64,000 bases of DNA from NCBI RefSeq assembly GCF_003012705.1, contig NZ_PXYL01000004.1, positions 477,817 through 541,816 of the forward strand, given 5' to 3'. Source of the DNA: Pseudaminobacter soli (ex Li et al. 2025) (GTDB lineage: Bacteria > Pseudomonadota > Alphaproteobacteria > Rhizobiales > Rhizobiaceae). The notes beneath the pieces were generated by a model. The model had not been told where the DNA came from and ran no database searches. It saw only the letters and a list, made by a program, of their open reading frames with translations. This document shows positions 56,974-64,000 of the stretch, one piece after another; the first letter of the stretch is position 1, and each line of letters opens with the position of its first letter. Both the position numbers and the translations under genes were made by a program.

Positions 56974-58821
56974 CTAACAGGTTGGCGGCAGCAGCGCGGC
57001 CCGAGCCAAGTCTTCCTTTCGGTAGTACCGGGCAATCTTCCCCGAGGTCTCGAAAATCGGTCTCATGCCGTTCCGGTCGAGTTCGTCCTTCATCACCCCG
57101 ATGTTGCGCCGCCAGCCGCGGGCGATTCGGTGCAGAGACCTGTGGCTGTCGAGGAACGCATCGATCGACTGACGATGGACGAAGGGTTGCTGTCTTTTCG
57201 TTTTCGGATTCGTCCTCACCTCGACAGGCAGCACTCCGTTCTTTACGAGGGCCGTGACGGTGACCGTCGTCGTAGAAAGCGCCCGCTCGACTTCCGTGAA
57301 ATTGAGATAAAGGGGAGTTCCGCTCTCATCTCGAAGGGGTCGCACCACCGACGCAATAACCTGCCGCAGGTCGACCAAGAGACTTCCCAGCGTCATCGAG
57401 GCATCCGTGCGGGCAACGTTGGCCAGCTTGCCGTCGAGGATCATTCCGATGACATCGGACTGGGTGACGCTTCCCTGCTGGGCGGCGGCGGCAAGCGAAA
57501 CGAGGCCATGTGCTCCGCGCGCGATCAAGGCATGCCGGAACAGCCGTTCGCGAAAATCGTCAAGATCGGCCTTTCCGATCCGGTAGAATGGCCGATCGCT
57601 ATTCGCACCTCGCTCAGAAGCGACGATATGGCCCCGGTCGATGAGATCGCGCACGCGGTCGTCGTGTGTTCCCAAAACTGCGGCGACCTCTACCGTCGTC
57701 ATGTTGCCAACCGCATCCGCAAGGATTTCGTCTGCGGCCTCGACCGAGAAGTAGACGCGCCGATCCGAGAGCCTGGAAGGGGCGATGACACCACGCTCTT
57801 CGACAAGGGTCCTGATCCGCTTCCGGTCCAGGCGGTACTCGAAGGTGGCCGAACGAACGGAATGAAGCTGCCGCCGCTGGACAGGAAAGATGAAATGATC
57901 CCCGGGACCAACCGGCACATAGCGCTCTACGAGGTCCTGGAACAGGCCGACGACCTCGGCGTAAGCCGGCACAGCGGCATTGTGCCGAAGACGACGGACC
58001 ATGGGTCCGAAAAACTCCGTGGTGTTGTGGGCAGCGGGTCGGTGAAGGTCGACCGCTTGCCTCACCACCATCTCGATGGCCTCCCGCCCGCCGAGAGCGA
58101 CGAGATAGCCTGCGGCCCTGACGCTATGCGACGAGGCCGCCTTTCCACCTACAATGAAAGACGGGAGGTGGTTATGCAGGAGCCATCCGATGAAGTGGAA
58201 GAGCATGAGCAGCACGTAGACCTCCTGACGGTCGATAAATGACTCGGTGCGGTTCCCGGTGATGCGCCCTTCGATATACGCATCGACCGCGAGTTCGGCG
58301 TCGTCGGCGGAACCGCCAGATTGGCATTCAAGGTGCCACCCTTTTGCCGTGAACATTGCGACGTCGTTCTCGGGAGCGTCTTCGTCTCCTTCAACGAGGA
58401 GTTCGCCGTGACGCGTGCAGGCCATGACGGCCCGCGTCAACCAGGCTGCTCGCACGAACGGGCGCGATTGCGGTCTGCCGCTGCCATTCTCCACGTCCTC
58501 TACAAGGCAACGAGGGCAGAAGCGAAACCGCCCCGCCACTCGCATCTCCTTGCGGAAGACGGCATCGCCGAGCCGCCATTCTCCGGCTTCCCCCCTCGTC
58601 GGCACAGCGAAGCGCCGAAGCCTGTCCGTCGAGACGCCGGACCACGACGACAGCGTCCGCATCGCATCGTCCTCTCCGCGAGCGACTGCGTGCACTGTCG
58701 TGCCGCCGCTTCTGACGAGCTCGTCGATGGACGCAAAACCCATGGCACGCGCCAATCTGGACACAAGACTGACGGGCGTCTCGGTCTCAGGATGATAAGG
58801 TACGTTGACTGGGAGTCTCAT
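56974..58821 (-). CDS. TniQ-family target-site selection protein (long form)
   Basis: A 615-residue TniQ/TnsD-type protein. The N-terminal TniQ domain (about residues 5-150) has YHPETETPVSLVSRLARAMG and a zinc site made of C102, C105, C135 and H138 (FCPRC ... ACTRH). The long C-terminal half includes a MerR/excisionase-like helix-turn-helix (TTVEVAAVLGTHDDRVRDLI, about 375-395) and another DNA-binding-like part near 520-590. In Tn7 the longer TnsD binds the attachment site, so this form may read a specific DNA target. Its start overlaps the TnsC stop (ATGA). Confidence 0.87.
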   Translation of the reverse strand: MRLPVNVPYHPETETPVSLVSRLARAMGFASIDELVRSGGTTVHAVARGEDDAMRTLSSWSGVSTDRLRRFAVPTRGEAGEWRLGDAVFRKEMRVAGRFRFCPRCLVEDVENGSGRPQSRPFVRAAWLTRAVMACTRHGELLVEGDEDAPENDVAMFTAKGWHLECQSGGSADDAELAVDAYIEGRITGNRTESFIDRQEVYVLLMLFHFIGWLLHNHLPSFIVGGKAASSHSVRAAGYLVALGGREAIEMVVRQAVDLHRPAAHNTTEFFGPMVRRLRHNAAVPAYAEVVGLFQDLVERYVPVGPGDHFIFPVQRRQLHSVRSATFEYRLDRKRIRTLVEERGVIAPSRLSDRRVYFSVEAADEILADAVGNMTTVEVAAVLGTHDDRVRDLIDRGHIVASERGANSDRPFYRIGKADLDDFRERLFRHALIARGAHGLVSLAAAAQQGSVTQSDVIGMILDGKLANVARTDASMTLGSLLVDLRQVIASVVRPLRDESGTPLYLNFTEVERALSTTTVTVTALVKNGVLPVEVRTNPKTKRQQPFVHRQSIDAFLDSHRSLHRIARGWRRNIGVMKDELDRNGMRPIFETSGKIARYYRKEDLARAALLPPTC

Positions 58822-59795
58822 GCGGCCCTCCTGCTCTTGGCCGGAGGAGCGAGATCGTAGAGAGCGTTGGCCGGTACGATTTCAAGCCAGTTGGCGGCGA
58901 CGAAGACGTTGTCGCGGCGCATGCACCCCGTCATTTCCTCGTAAACCTTCGAGAAGTCTGAGAGCTTTACCTGGCGTCGTCCCTTGTCGGCGGCGCGGAA
59001 GCATGCCTCCTGCACCATTTCGATCACCGACCCGAAGGCTCCGCTCGCGGCACGGCAGAGCTTCTCGAGAAACACTTCGGTGAGCATGTCATCGGCCCGC
59101 GTCATCCCGCAGTCTTCCTCAACGACACCCGCGGTGATCCGCTCAAGCCATTCGGCATCGTCCGGATATTCCATCGGCTCGTAGCGCATGACGTAAGAGC
59201 GTCGCGCGAGCTGGAGGTCGCCTTGAAGGAAAGCGCTCAGTGCCGGCACTCCTGAGTAGATCGTGTGGATTGGCCACTCCTCGATCTGCACGAGTGCCTT
59301 GAGGATATCCTGGACCGCCTGGATGGCCTTGGGCGTGTTGTTGCGGAGAACGTCCTGCATCTCGTCGATCCAGATCGCCTTCACCCCACGCTCCTTCAAC
59401 TGCTCCTTGAGGAACACGTAGAGTTCCTGCTCCGTCTTCCGTCCTTTCGCAGGAACCCGCATGGCGGTCAGAAGCTCGACGGCTAGCGCCCTCATGCTAC
59501 ATGGCTTGGGCGGCTTGATGCAGATGAGGGGAGTCACCTGATCGCCGTACTGGTTCTCGAAGGGCCGCCACTCGTCGATGAGGGGGAGATGGTGCTTGAT
59601 GGAACGAGTCTTCCCGCTGCCCGTGCCGCCGATGACGAATAGCGAGCGGCGGTGTGACCCTTTCCCCCGCTCGATATCCTTGGCGTTCTGGCGGAGCTTC
59701 CCGATGAACTGCATCAGGAGCTTGTCACGTCCGGTTTCGAAGTAGCGGTCTCGGCTCCGCTGGCGGATTGCCTCTGCGTCGATCTTCGTGGCCAT
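58818..59795 (-). CDS. Transposition AAA+ ATPase (TnsC/TniB-like)
   Basis: A 325-residue ATPase linking target choice to the transposase. Walker A is GGTGSGKT at residues 56-63 and Walker B is AIWIDEMQD at about 140-147. ERGKGSHRRSLFVIG before the P-loop and TIYSGVPALSAFL after it match the TniB family. It lies 2 bases after the transposase gene. Confidence 0.9.
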   Translation of the reverse strand: MATKIDAEAIRQRSRDRYFETGRDKLLMQFIGKLRQNAKDIERGKGSHRRSLFVIGGTGSGKTRSIKHHLPLIDEWRPFENQYGDQVTPLICIKPPKPCSMRALAVELLTAMRVPAKGRKTEQELYVFLKEQLKERGVKAIWIDEMQDVLRNNTPKAIQAVQDILKALVQIEEWPIHTIYSGVPALSAFLQGDLQLARRSYVMRYEPMEYPDDAEWLERITAGVVEEDCGMTRADDMLTEVFLEKLCRAASGAFGSVIEMVQEACFRAADKGRRQVKLSDFSKVYEEMTGCMRRDNVFVAANWLEIVPANALYDLAPPAKSRRAA

Positions 59796-59797
59796 GA

Positions 59798-61984
59798 TCA
59801 GTCGTCCTCCTGCTCGTCAAACTTCGAACGCGTTGGCGTGTCGGCGGCGCGGGGCGCAGGAACGTCGTCCTGCGGGCGATGCCCGCGGTCACTCTTGTCA
59901 GTCAGGAGCGTCTCCTTGGGAGCCGCATCAGGGGCGGCCTCCATGATCTCGTCAGCCTCACAGTTCGCCTCCCAGCCGCGAACGACCTCCCGGTTGAGAC
60001 GCTCCATGTCCTCGGGTGTGGGGATGCGAGCACCGAGGTTGGCGCGGATCGACGCGGCCTCGCCCGTCTTACGCAAGCGTCGGATGCCCGCGTACATGAC
60101 CTTCAGGTCCTCCTTCGTCTTCTCTGTGATGGTGTCACGCTCCTCCTTGAGGACGGCGAGCCACTCGTGGAATGACACGGTCTTGTCGAGGCCGAGCGCG
60201 TTCTCGACGGCGAACCATTCCCGTTCGTCGCGCGCCTTGGCGAGTACGTGTTGCGCGCACATGGGGTCGTACATGACGTCGATGGGCTTCTGTCCGATTC
60301 GGCGGCGGAGTGCGTTGAGCTTCTCGTCGCGGAAGGTGACGCCCATGACGACGATGCCGTCCCGGGAAATCTTAGCGGTCGTCGGATAACCGAAAGCCGC
60401 GATCATGCCGAGCTGTCCCGGCGGATGCTTGATCTTGATCGAGTCGGTCGCCTCTACCCACTCGTTGTGCGGCGTGTTGCCACCAAGGCCTCTGTGGCGC
60501 TTGCGGTGGTAGATGTCGCAGATCGCGAAGATGATGATCCGCGCGAACTCGTCCAAGTCCACGCTTGCGTGGGTCTCGGCGTCGTAGTCCCCTTTTTCCT
60601 CGACCGAACCGAAGGTGCGGCCGTCGAAGTACTGCGTGATCGCGGGGCCGATGGTGCCGAACAACCGCTCGATAAACGGCCGTCTAGGAGCGTCGCCTGC
60701 CGGCTGACGCACGACGGTGATGCCGATCGACTGCGCTCCCGTGACGAAGTGGTCGGTGAGGAACGGCGAGCCATTGTCCATGGAAGCAAGGTCGGGCTTC
60801 ACGTAGCCTGACCAAAGGGTCTCAGCTCCGACCATCAACGAGAGATCGGACTTGTCGGTCATCGCCATCCGAAGCGCACCCGCGACGGCTTCCGCCGAAG
60901 GGGTCGGGGTCACCTTTACGGCAAGCACGTACCTAGTGGCGACGTCGATCACGACGGTCACTGCGACGCGAAGCGTTTTGGGGAGTGCCTTGACGAACAC
61001 GTCAGGGAGATGTGCCCAGACACCCGTCTTGACCCACAGGGTGATCAGATCGCCCTTCCACTCATCGATTTCTACTTGAGCGCCTGGACGTTCAATGTCG
61101 AAGCTCGCCTTCACGTCCCGGAAATGCTTGAGGGCAGCTTCCTCTCCTTCGCGGCTGGCCATCACCTCGAACGCGTCGAACCGGGAGATCGCGTTCTTCA
61201 TCTTGGTGAGCGAGAATTGGAGAAGCGCGGGACGACCTGCGGCCCGTCGCTTGTCGTTTTCTGCGTCCAGTTCCGCCAGATATGCGAGCTGAACTTGGGC
61301 TGGATTGAGCCGAAGTCGGCTGAGATATTCCCGCGCCATCTTTTGGTGGAAGATTTCGCTGTCGCGGCACGGGATCACGGTACGGCTGCCCGGGCCACGA
61401 TGAAGCGGCACGAACACGACGGGGTTTCGCCCCGCGTCGAGGTACTTCACGTAGTCCCGTCGGAACGTCTTCCAGGTTGGGCAGTTGGTAAGTTCTGCGA
61501 CGGCCTGCCCGGTGCGCCGACGGCGTCCGTTCTTGGACTTCGCGTTGGGGCCGAGGAGAATTGCTTCCCACCAATCGTCCAGCATGGGCTGAAGCTTCAC
61601 CGAGAACGGCAGCTTCTTCTTGGCATCCCTACAAGCATCCTCGTAGCGATTGATCAGCATTTCTCTCTGTCGCGCCGCCAACTGAACCTCGGGATCAAAC
61701 GAATTGAGGGTCTTGTCACCGTGGACGGCGAGCAGACGCTGGATCGGCGCGCTGTGGTGGTAGTAGTGGATTTCTGCCTTTCCGGTTCTGAGGCGATCCC
61801 AGATATCCCGGTGCGTCATCTCCATCGTCCGGTCGCTGTCCTCCTCGTGAACGAACGTATAGGTCAGGCTGTCCGAGCGGACAGGGATGTAGTTCTGGGT
61901 CCCGTTACTGAAACGGTCGGTACGCCCCATCGAAATGAGGGAGTGATGGTGGACGCGGGTCGGAAGGGGGTAGCTCTGGGACAC
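59798..61984 (-). CDS. Mu/TnsB-type DDE transposase
   Basis: A 728-residue transposase with an rve catalytic core. The triad is D307 (EIDEWKGDL), D403 (SMDNGSPF) and E439 (PFIERLFGT), with exactly 35 residues between the second D and E. An N-terminal DNA-binding part (about 1-290) and a C-terminal beta-barrel and acidic tail (from about 520) follow the usual TnsB/TniA plan. The start is GTG at 61984 with AAGGAG about 7 bases upstream, inside the tnsA frame. Confidence 0.92.
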   Translation of the reverse strand: MSQSYPLPTRVHHHSLISMGRTDRFSNGTQNYIPVRSDSLTYTFVHEEDSDRTMEMTHRDIWDRLRTGKAEIHYYHHSAPIQRLLAVHGDKTLNSFDPEVQLAARQREMLINRYEDACRDAKKKLPFSVKLQPMLDDWWEAILLGPNAKSKNGRRRRTGQAVAELTNCPTWKTFRRDYVKYLDAGRNPVVFVPLHRGPGSRTVIPCRDSEIFHQKMAREYLSRLRLNPAQVQLAYLAELDAENDKRRAAGRPALLQFSLTKMKNAISRFDAFEVMASREGEEAALKHFRDVKASFDIERPGAQVEIDEWKGDLITLWVKTGVWAHLPDVFVKALPKTLRVAVTVVIDVATRYVLAVKVTPTPSAEAVAGALRMAMTDKSDLSLMVGAETLWSGYVKPDLASMDNGSPFLTDHFVTGAQSIGITVVRQPAGDAPRRPFIERLFGTIGPAITQYFDGRTFGSVEEKGDYDAETHASVDLDEFARIIIFAICDIYHRKRHRGLGGNTPHNEWVEATDSIKIKHPPGQLGMIAAFGYPTTAKISRDGIVVMGVTFRDEKLNALRRRIGQKPIDVMYDPMCAQHVLAKARDEREWFAVENALGLDKTVSFHEWLAVLKEERDTITEKTKEDLKVMYAGIRRLRKTGEAASIRANLGARIPTPEDMERLNREVVRGWEANCEADEIMEAAPDAAPKETLLTDKSDRGHRPQDDVPAPRAADTPTRSKFDEQEDD

Positions 61985-62868
61985 GTACGCTCTCCTTTTC
62001 GTGTCGTGACGGGCTGGGTAGGCTCAGACGGCGTGGCAGTTGCCATGCCGCATATGAGCCAGGTCAGCTCGTCGATCCGACCGATGCCCTCGGAGACAAG
62101 TTCGCCGAGGTCAATGAGACGCCAGATGGCAGCCCGACGGGCAGCCACGTCCTGGCATCCGGAGAGGAGAGTCAAAAATCTGAAGCGTCCCGTCATGCGA
62201 CGGACGATCTCGCGGAGTTCGTGTTCGTCGGCGGGATCGCAGGTCTCGCGCGATGCGAGGATTTCCGAGGAATTATGGAAGGAGGCGAGCGTCGCGTCTC
62301 GCTCCGTCATGAGAAGGGTTTCATCAGCAAGCCTGCGGCCGCCAGATTTCTCGGCGATCCCCGCCTGCTCGATACGCGACAGCATGTCGAGCATCACGGC
62401 ACGCTTGCGGTACATCTTCACGGCAATCGCCAGCCGCCGTCCGTCCTCGAACACGACGTAGTAATCGAAAGTGTGGTTCCGGGTCTTGCCGTCGGCGTCA
62501 ATGTACGAGACGCGGGGGTATTGCGAATGGATTTCGCGGACGTTCTTCCACGTCTGGAGCTTGTAAGACACGCGAAGCTCGAGAAGGCTCTCGTGCCACA
62601 GGATGATGCCGCGGAAGATTGAGTGTCCGCGCGACGTCGTCGCCTGCTTGAGGGCAGGCTTGCGGGTGGCGAGGCCCGGATGCGGGGCCGTATAGCGGAA
62701 CGATTTGGGGTTCTCGGGGCCGCTCTGGACCGACAAAGCGGCATCGCGACAACATTCCGTCGTGGCGCGGCGGCGCACTTCTTTGGAAACGACAGCGGCC
62801 GCCGAAGCGGCAGCCATGGCTTCGCGCTTCATATAAAGCTTGCGGGCGATGCGATGCTTGAAGTTCAT
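61864..62868 (-). CDS. TnsA-like endonuclease
   Basis: A 334-residue protein whose middle (about residues 80-160) matches the TnsA nuclease core. The acidic pair E93/E97 is in WHESLLELR, D135 is in TFDYYVVF and K151 is in IAVKMY. In Tn7, TnsA cuts the 5' ends so that transposition is cut-and-paste. The C-terminal half (about 190-290) would contact TnsC. The last 40 residues are read through the start of the transposase gene (121-base overlap) and are low-complexity. Confidence 0.82.
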   Translation of the reverse strand: MNFKHRIARKLYMKREAMAAASAAAVVSKEVRRRATTECCRDAALSVQSGPENPKSFRYTAPHPGLATRKPALKQATTSRGHSIFRGIILWHESLLELRVSYKLQTWKNVREIHSQYPRVSYIDADGKTRNHTFDYYVVFEDGRRLAIAVKMYRKRAVMLDMLSRIEQAGIAEKSGGRRLADETLLMTERDATLASFHNSSEILASRETCDPADEHELREIVRRMTGRFRFLTLLSGCQDVAARRAAIWRLIDLGELVSEGIGRIDELTWLICGMATATPSEPTQPVTTRKGERTCPRATPFRPASTITPSFRWGVPTVSVTGPRTTSLSARTA

Positions 62869-62892
62869 GCGGGGGCTCCCTCTCGGCTCCGA

Positions 62893-62902
62893 TGGACATG
62901 TC
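62893..62902. promoter_or_regulatory. Palindrome upstream of tnsA
   Basis: GGACATGTCC is a perfect 10-bp palindrome 25 bases upstream of the tnsA start codon. It is placed like a repressor or TnsB site for controlling the operon. No regulator gene is adjacent. Confidence 0.3.
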
Positions 62903-63209
62903 CACTGGCCGAAAACGCACCCCTTCAGGTTGGCTCACGGCTCAGTGAGGAGATGTTCTCCGTATGAAAGCCATGCGCGTACCCTTCCGCTCTTCTCCGT
63001 GACGCATCACGGGCTACCGTTTAAACGAGACATTCGTCCCGCATTGGAGGTCCTCCCTTGCGCCCCTATCAGGCACAAATTTCGGACCGGCCGGTCGTGT
63101 ACGCGTCAGATATTAACAAAAGGTTAATGTTTTCGCCGATTGGTTTGTCCCTGCGTGGCCAGGGCATTACGCTGCGTTCGAATTGTCCATCTGTGAGTCA
63201 AGAGTAGTT

Positions 63210-63390
63210 AAGGCTACTAGCATCGTCCCAAAGAGATGCGACCAGCCTTCGATTCCATTTATGGATGCTGCATTCCTGACACCGTGCTTGCGGCATAGTT
63301 CGGCGACGACAATGCCAGTCTCGTGCACCTTTCAAAATGCCGATGATCTGCTCTTCCGAAAAACGGCATGTCCTACGAACTTCAACTCGG
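63210..63390 (-). pseudogene. Decayed IS3-family orfA fragment
   Basis: On the minus strand one frame reads CRFSEEQIIGILK and the next frame continues HETGIVVAELCRKHGV. Together they give the helix-turn-helix start of an IS3-family OrfA, broken by a frameshift near 63327. A further weak match (SIHKWN) in the first frame lies downstream. No matching orfB is present, so this is debris. Confidence 0.75.
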
Positions 63391-63472
63391 CTTAATTGTT
63401 AAGGCGACGTCACGAGAACTCGCTGGAGCATCGTGTCAAGATTGCGCCGGCTGCATATGAGATCAATAATGG

Positions 63473-63829
63473 ATGGAACACTCAAAGCGAAATCTCTGCA
63501 TGAAACCGTCTGATCCCGAAGTGTCACTTTTCATCATGAATGCATTCGTGGAAATCGGCCGCACGGCCAAACTTCGGATCATCGTCGATCAAGATCGGCT
63601 GAAGTTCGAGGATCATCCCTTGAAGCCTCAGTTCGATGCGATACACGCAAGGCTTCTATTGATGGAGGACTTCGAGCGCGCTCACGGACCAGGGAGTTGT
63701 ATCCATCTCGAGGAACCGATCACCGCAAGAGACGTGGCCGCAGGTCATCGTCGCTTCGATATGGAAGAAGTGGAGAACGCGCGACGGGCACCGAGTGCAG
63801 AGAGGGTTAGAATCCTGGAGCGTGCGTAG
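63473..63829 (+). CDS. Hypothetical protein
   Basis: A 118-residue frame I do not recognise. From an internal ATG at 63500 it reads MKPSDPEVSLFIMNAFVEIGRTAKLRIIVDQDRLKFEDH, which looks like a folded protein, and HLEEPITARDVAAGHRRFDMEEVENAR follows. There is no strong ribosome site, and it lies between IS sequences, so it may be real accessory DNA or chance. Confidence 0.45.
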   Translation: MEHSKRNLCMKPSDPEVSLFIMNAFVEIGRTAKLRIIVDQDRLKFEDHPLKPQFDAIHARLLLMEDFERAHGPGSCIHLEEPITARDVAAGHRRFDMEEVENARRAPSAERVRILERA

Positions 63830-63873
63830 TTGCTCCCGCAATTTGATCGAGAAGGGTACTTGCGTTGTCAAAC

Positions 63874-64000
63874 TGGTCTGCCCCCTGAAAAGTGGTCCTC
63901 CCTGAAGTAGGCTCGTGAGCCGTTGGAGAGGACATTGGAATGCCCCAGAAGAAGCACAAGCCCGAAGAGATCGTCGCGAAGCTGCGCCAGGTTGATGTTT
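63874..64000 (+). mobile_element. Left part of an IS3-family insertion sequence (cut by window end)
   Basis: The element seems to begin with TGGTCTGCCCCCTGAAAAG, the style of terminal inverted repeat seen in IS3-family elements, and leads into an orfA start at 63940. Only the first 127 bases are in the window, so the exact end and family subgroup are open. Confidence 0.75.
63940..64000 (+). CDS. IS3-family transposase OrfA (partial)
   Basis: The first 20 residues MPQKKHKPEEIVAKLRQVDV match the N-terminus of many rhizobial IS3-family OrfA proteins. GGAGAGG lies about 9 bases upstream of the ATG. The rest lies beyond the window. Confidence 0.88.
   Translation, partial: MPQKKHKPEEIVAKLRQVDV

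Larger units (their letters stand above)
56974..62868 (-). mobile_element. Tn7-like transposition module (TnsA-TnsB-TnsC-TniQ)
   Basis: Four consecutive minus-strand genes make up a full Tn7-type set: an endonuclease, a DDE transposase, an AAA regulator and a TniQ/TnsD target selector. The coordinates mark the genes, not the element's ends, which I could not define. No TnsE, Cas protein or CRISPR array is nearby, so targeting is presumably by TniQ to a fixed site. Any cargo would have to lie beyond tnsA; between the genes there is none. Confidence 0.88.
62869..63472. other. Spacer right of tnsA: control region, possible transposon end, IS debris
   Basis: About 600 bases without an intact gene. 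A 10-bp palindrome GGACATGTCC lies at 62893-62902, 27 bases upstream of tnsA, and may be an operator. ATTAAC / GTTAAT form a small hairpin at 63112-63128, and GGTTTGTCCC lies at 63142. From about 63210 a decayed IS3 orfA is present. Confidence 0.55.

Noticed and set aside
56974..62868. CRISPR-associated transposon
   Set aside because: No cas gene or CRISPR repeat is found near the operon within the window, so RNA-guided targeting has no support.

Overview
The window looks like chromosomal DNA of an alphaproteobacterium in the Rhizobiales, most likely Mesorhizobium, Aminobacter or a close relative. The reasons are high GC and tight codon use, a zwf-pgl-edd (Entner-Doudoroff) operon, an exo gene cluster collinear with the succinoglycan locus of Sinorhizobium meliloti, and palindromic intergenic repeats of a kind I associate with Mesorhizobium. 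The genus is inferred; no rRNA gene is present.

Bases 1-31800 are mainly core and central metabolism. On the left are putrescine genes: a PotF-type binding protein cut by the window edge, two PuuA-type ligases, a PuuB-type oxidase and an EamA exporter. A ParE/ParD-type toxin-antitoxin pair follows. Then come an XRE/ImmA-type regulator divergent from isocitrate lyase (aceA) with TTTACA repeats between them, a small gene downstream of aceA, and a degenerate receiver protein. Next are a lipoprotein cell-wall hydrolase, an aldehyde dehydrogenase (with an apparent frameshift)/SDR pair, zwf-pgl-edd, and about 1 kb of repeat-rich non-coding DNA. After that lie a GAF-GGDEF cyclase, a GlxA-type AraC regulator, folD, a glycosyltransferase, a Tat-exported phosphoesterase, proC, a VapBC pair, a COG4091 dehydrogenase and a modABC-modE molybdate operon with a Mo-box-like site.

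Bases 32800-54500 hold an exopolysaccharide locus in the order exoZ-Q-F-Y / X-U / V-W / T / K-L-A-M-O-N / P, with an exoH-like acyltransferase beyond exoP. ExoN supplies UDP-glucose. ExoY primes the lipid carrier, and ExoA, L, M, O, U and W extend the repeat unit. ExoZ, ExoH and ExoV add acetyl, succinyl and pyruvyl groups. ExoT flips the unit, ExoQ polymerises it, ExoP and ExoF control length and export, ExoK trims the product and ExoX restrains synthesis. No exoI or exoB lies inside the cluster. A small Gly/Asn-repeat secreted protein gene and a PPP-type phosphatase gene sit between exoP and the exoH-like gene.

Bases 54700-56655 carry an orphan polar amino-acid binding protein and a second EamA transporter. 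Bases 56974-62868 form a Tn7-like transposition operon on the minus strand: TnsA-like nuclease, DDE transposase (TnsB/TniA), AAA ATPase (TnsC/TniB) and a long TniQ. To its right are a decayed IS3 orfA, a small hypothetical gene, and the start of another IS3-family element cut by the window end. No CRISPR array, cas gene, rRNA or convincing tRNA gene was seen.
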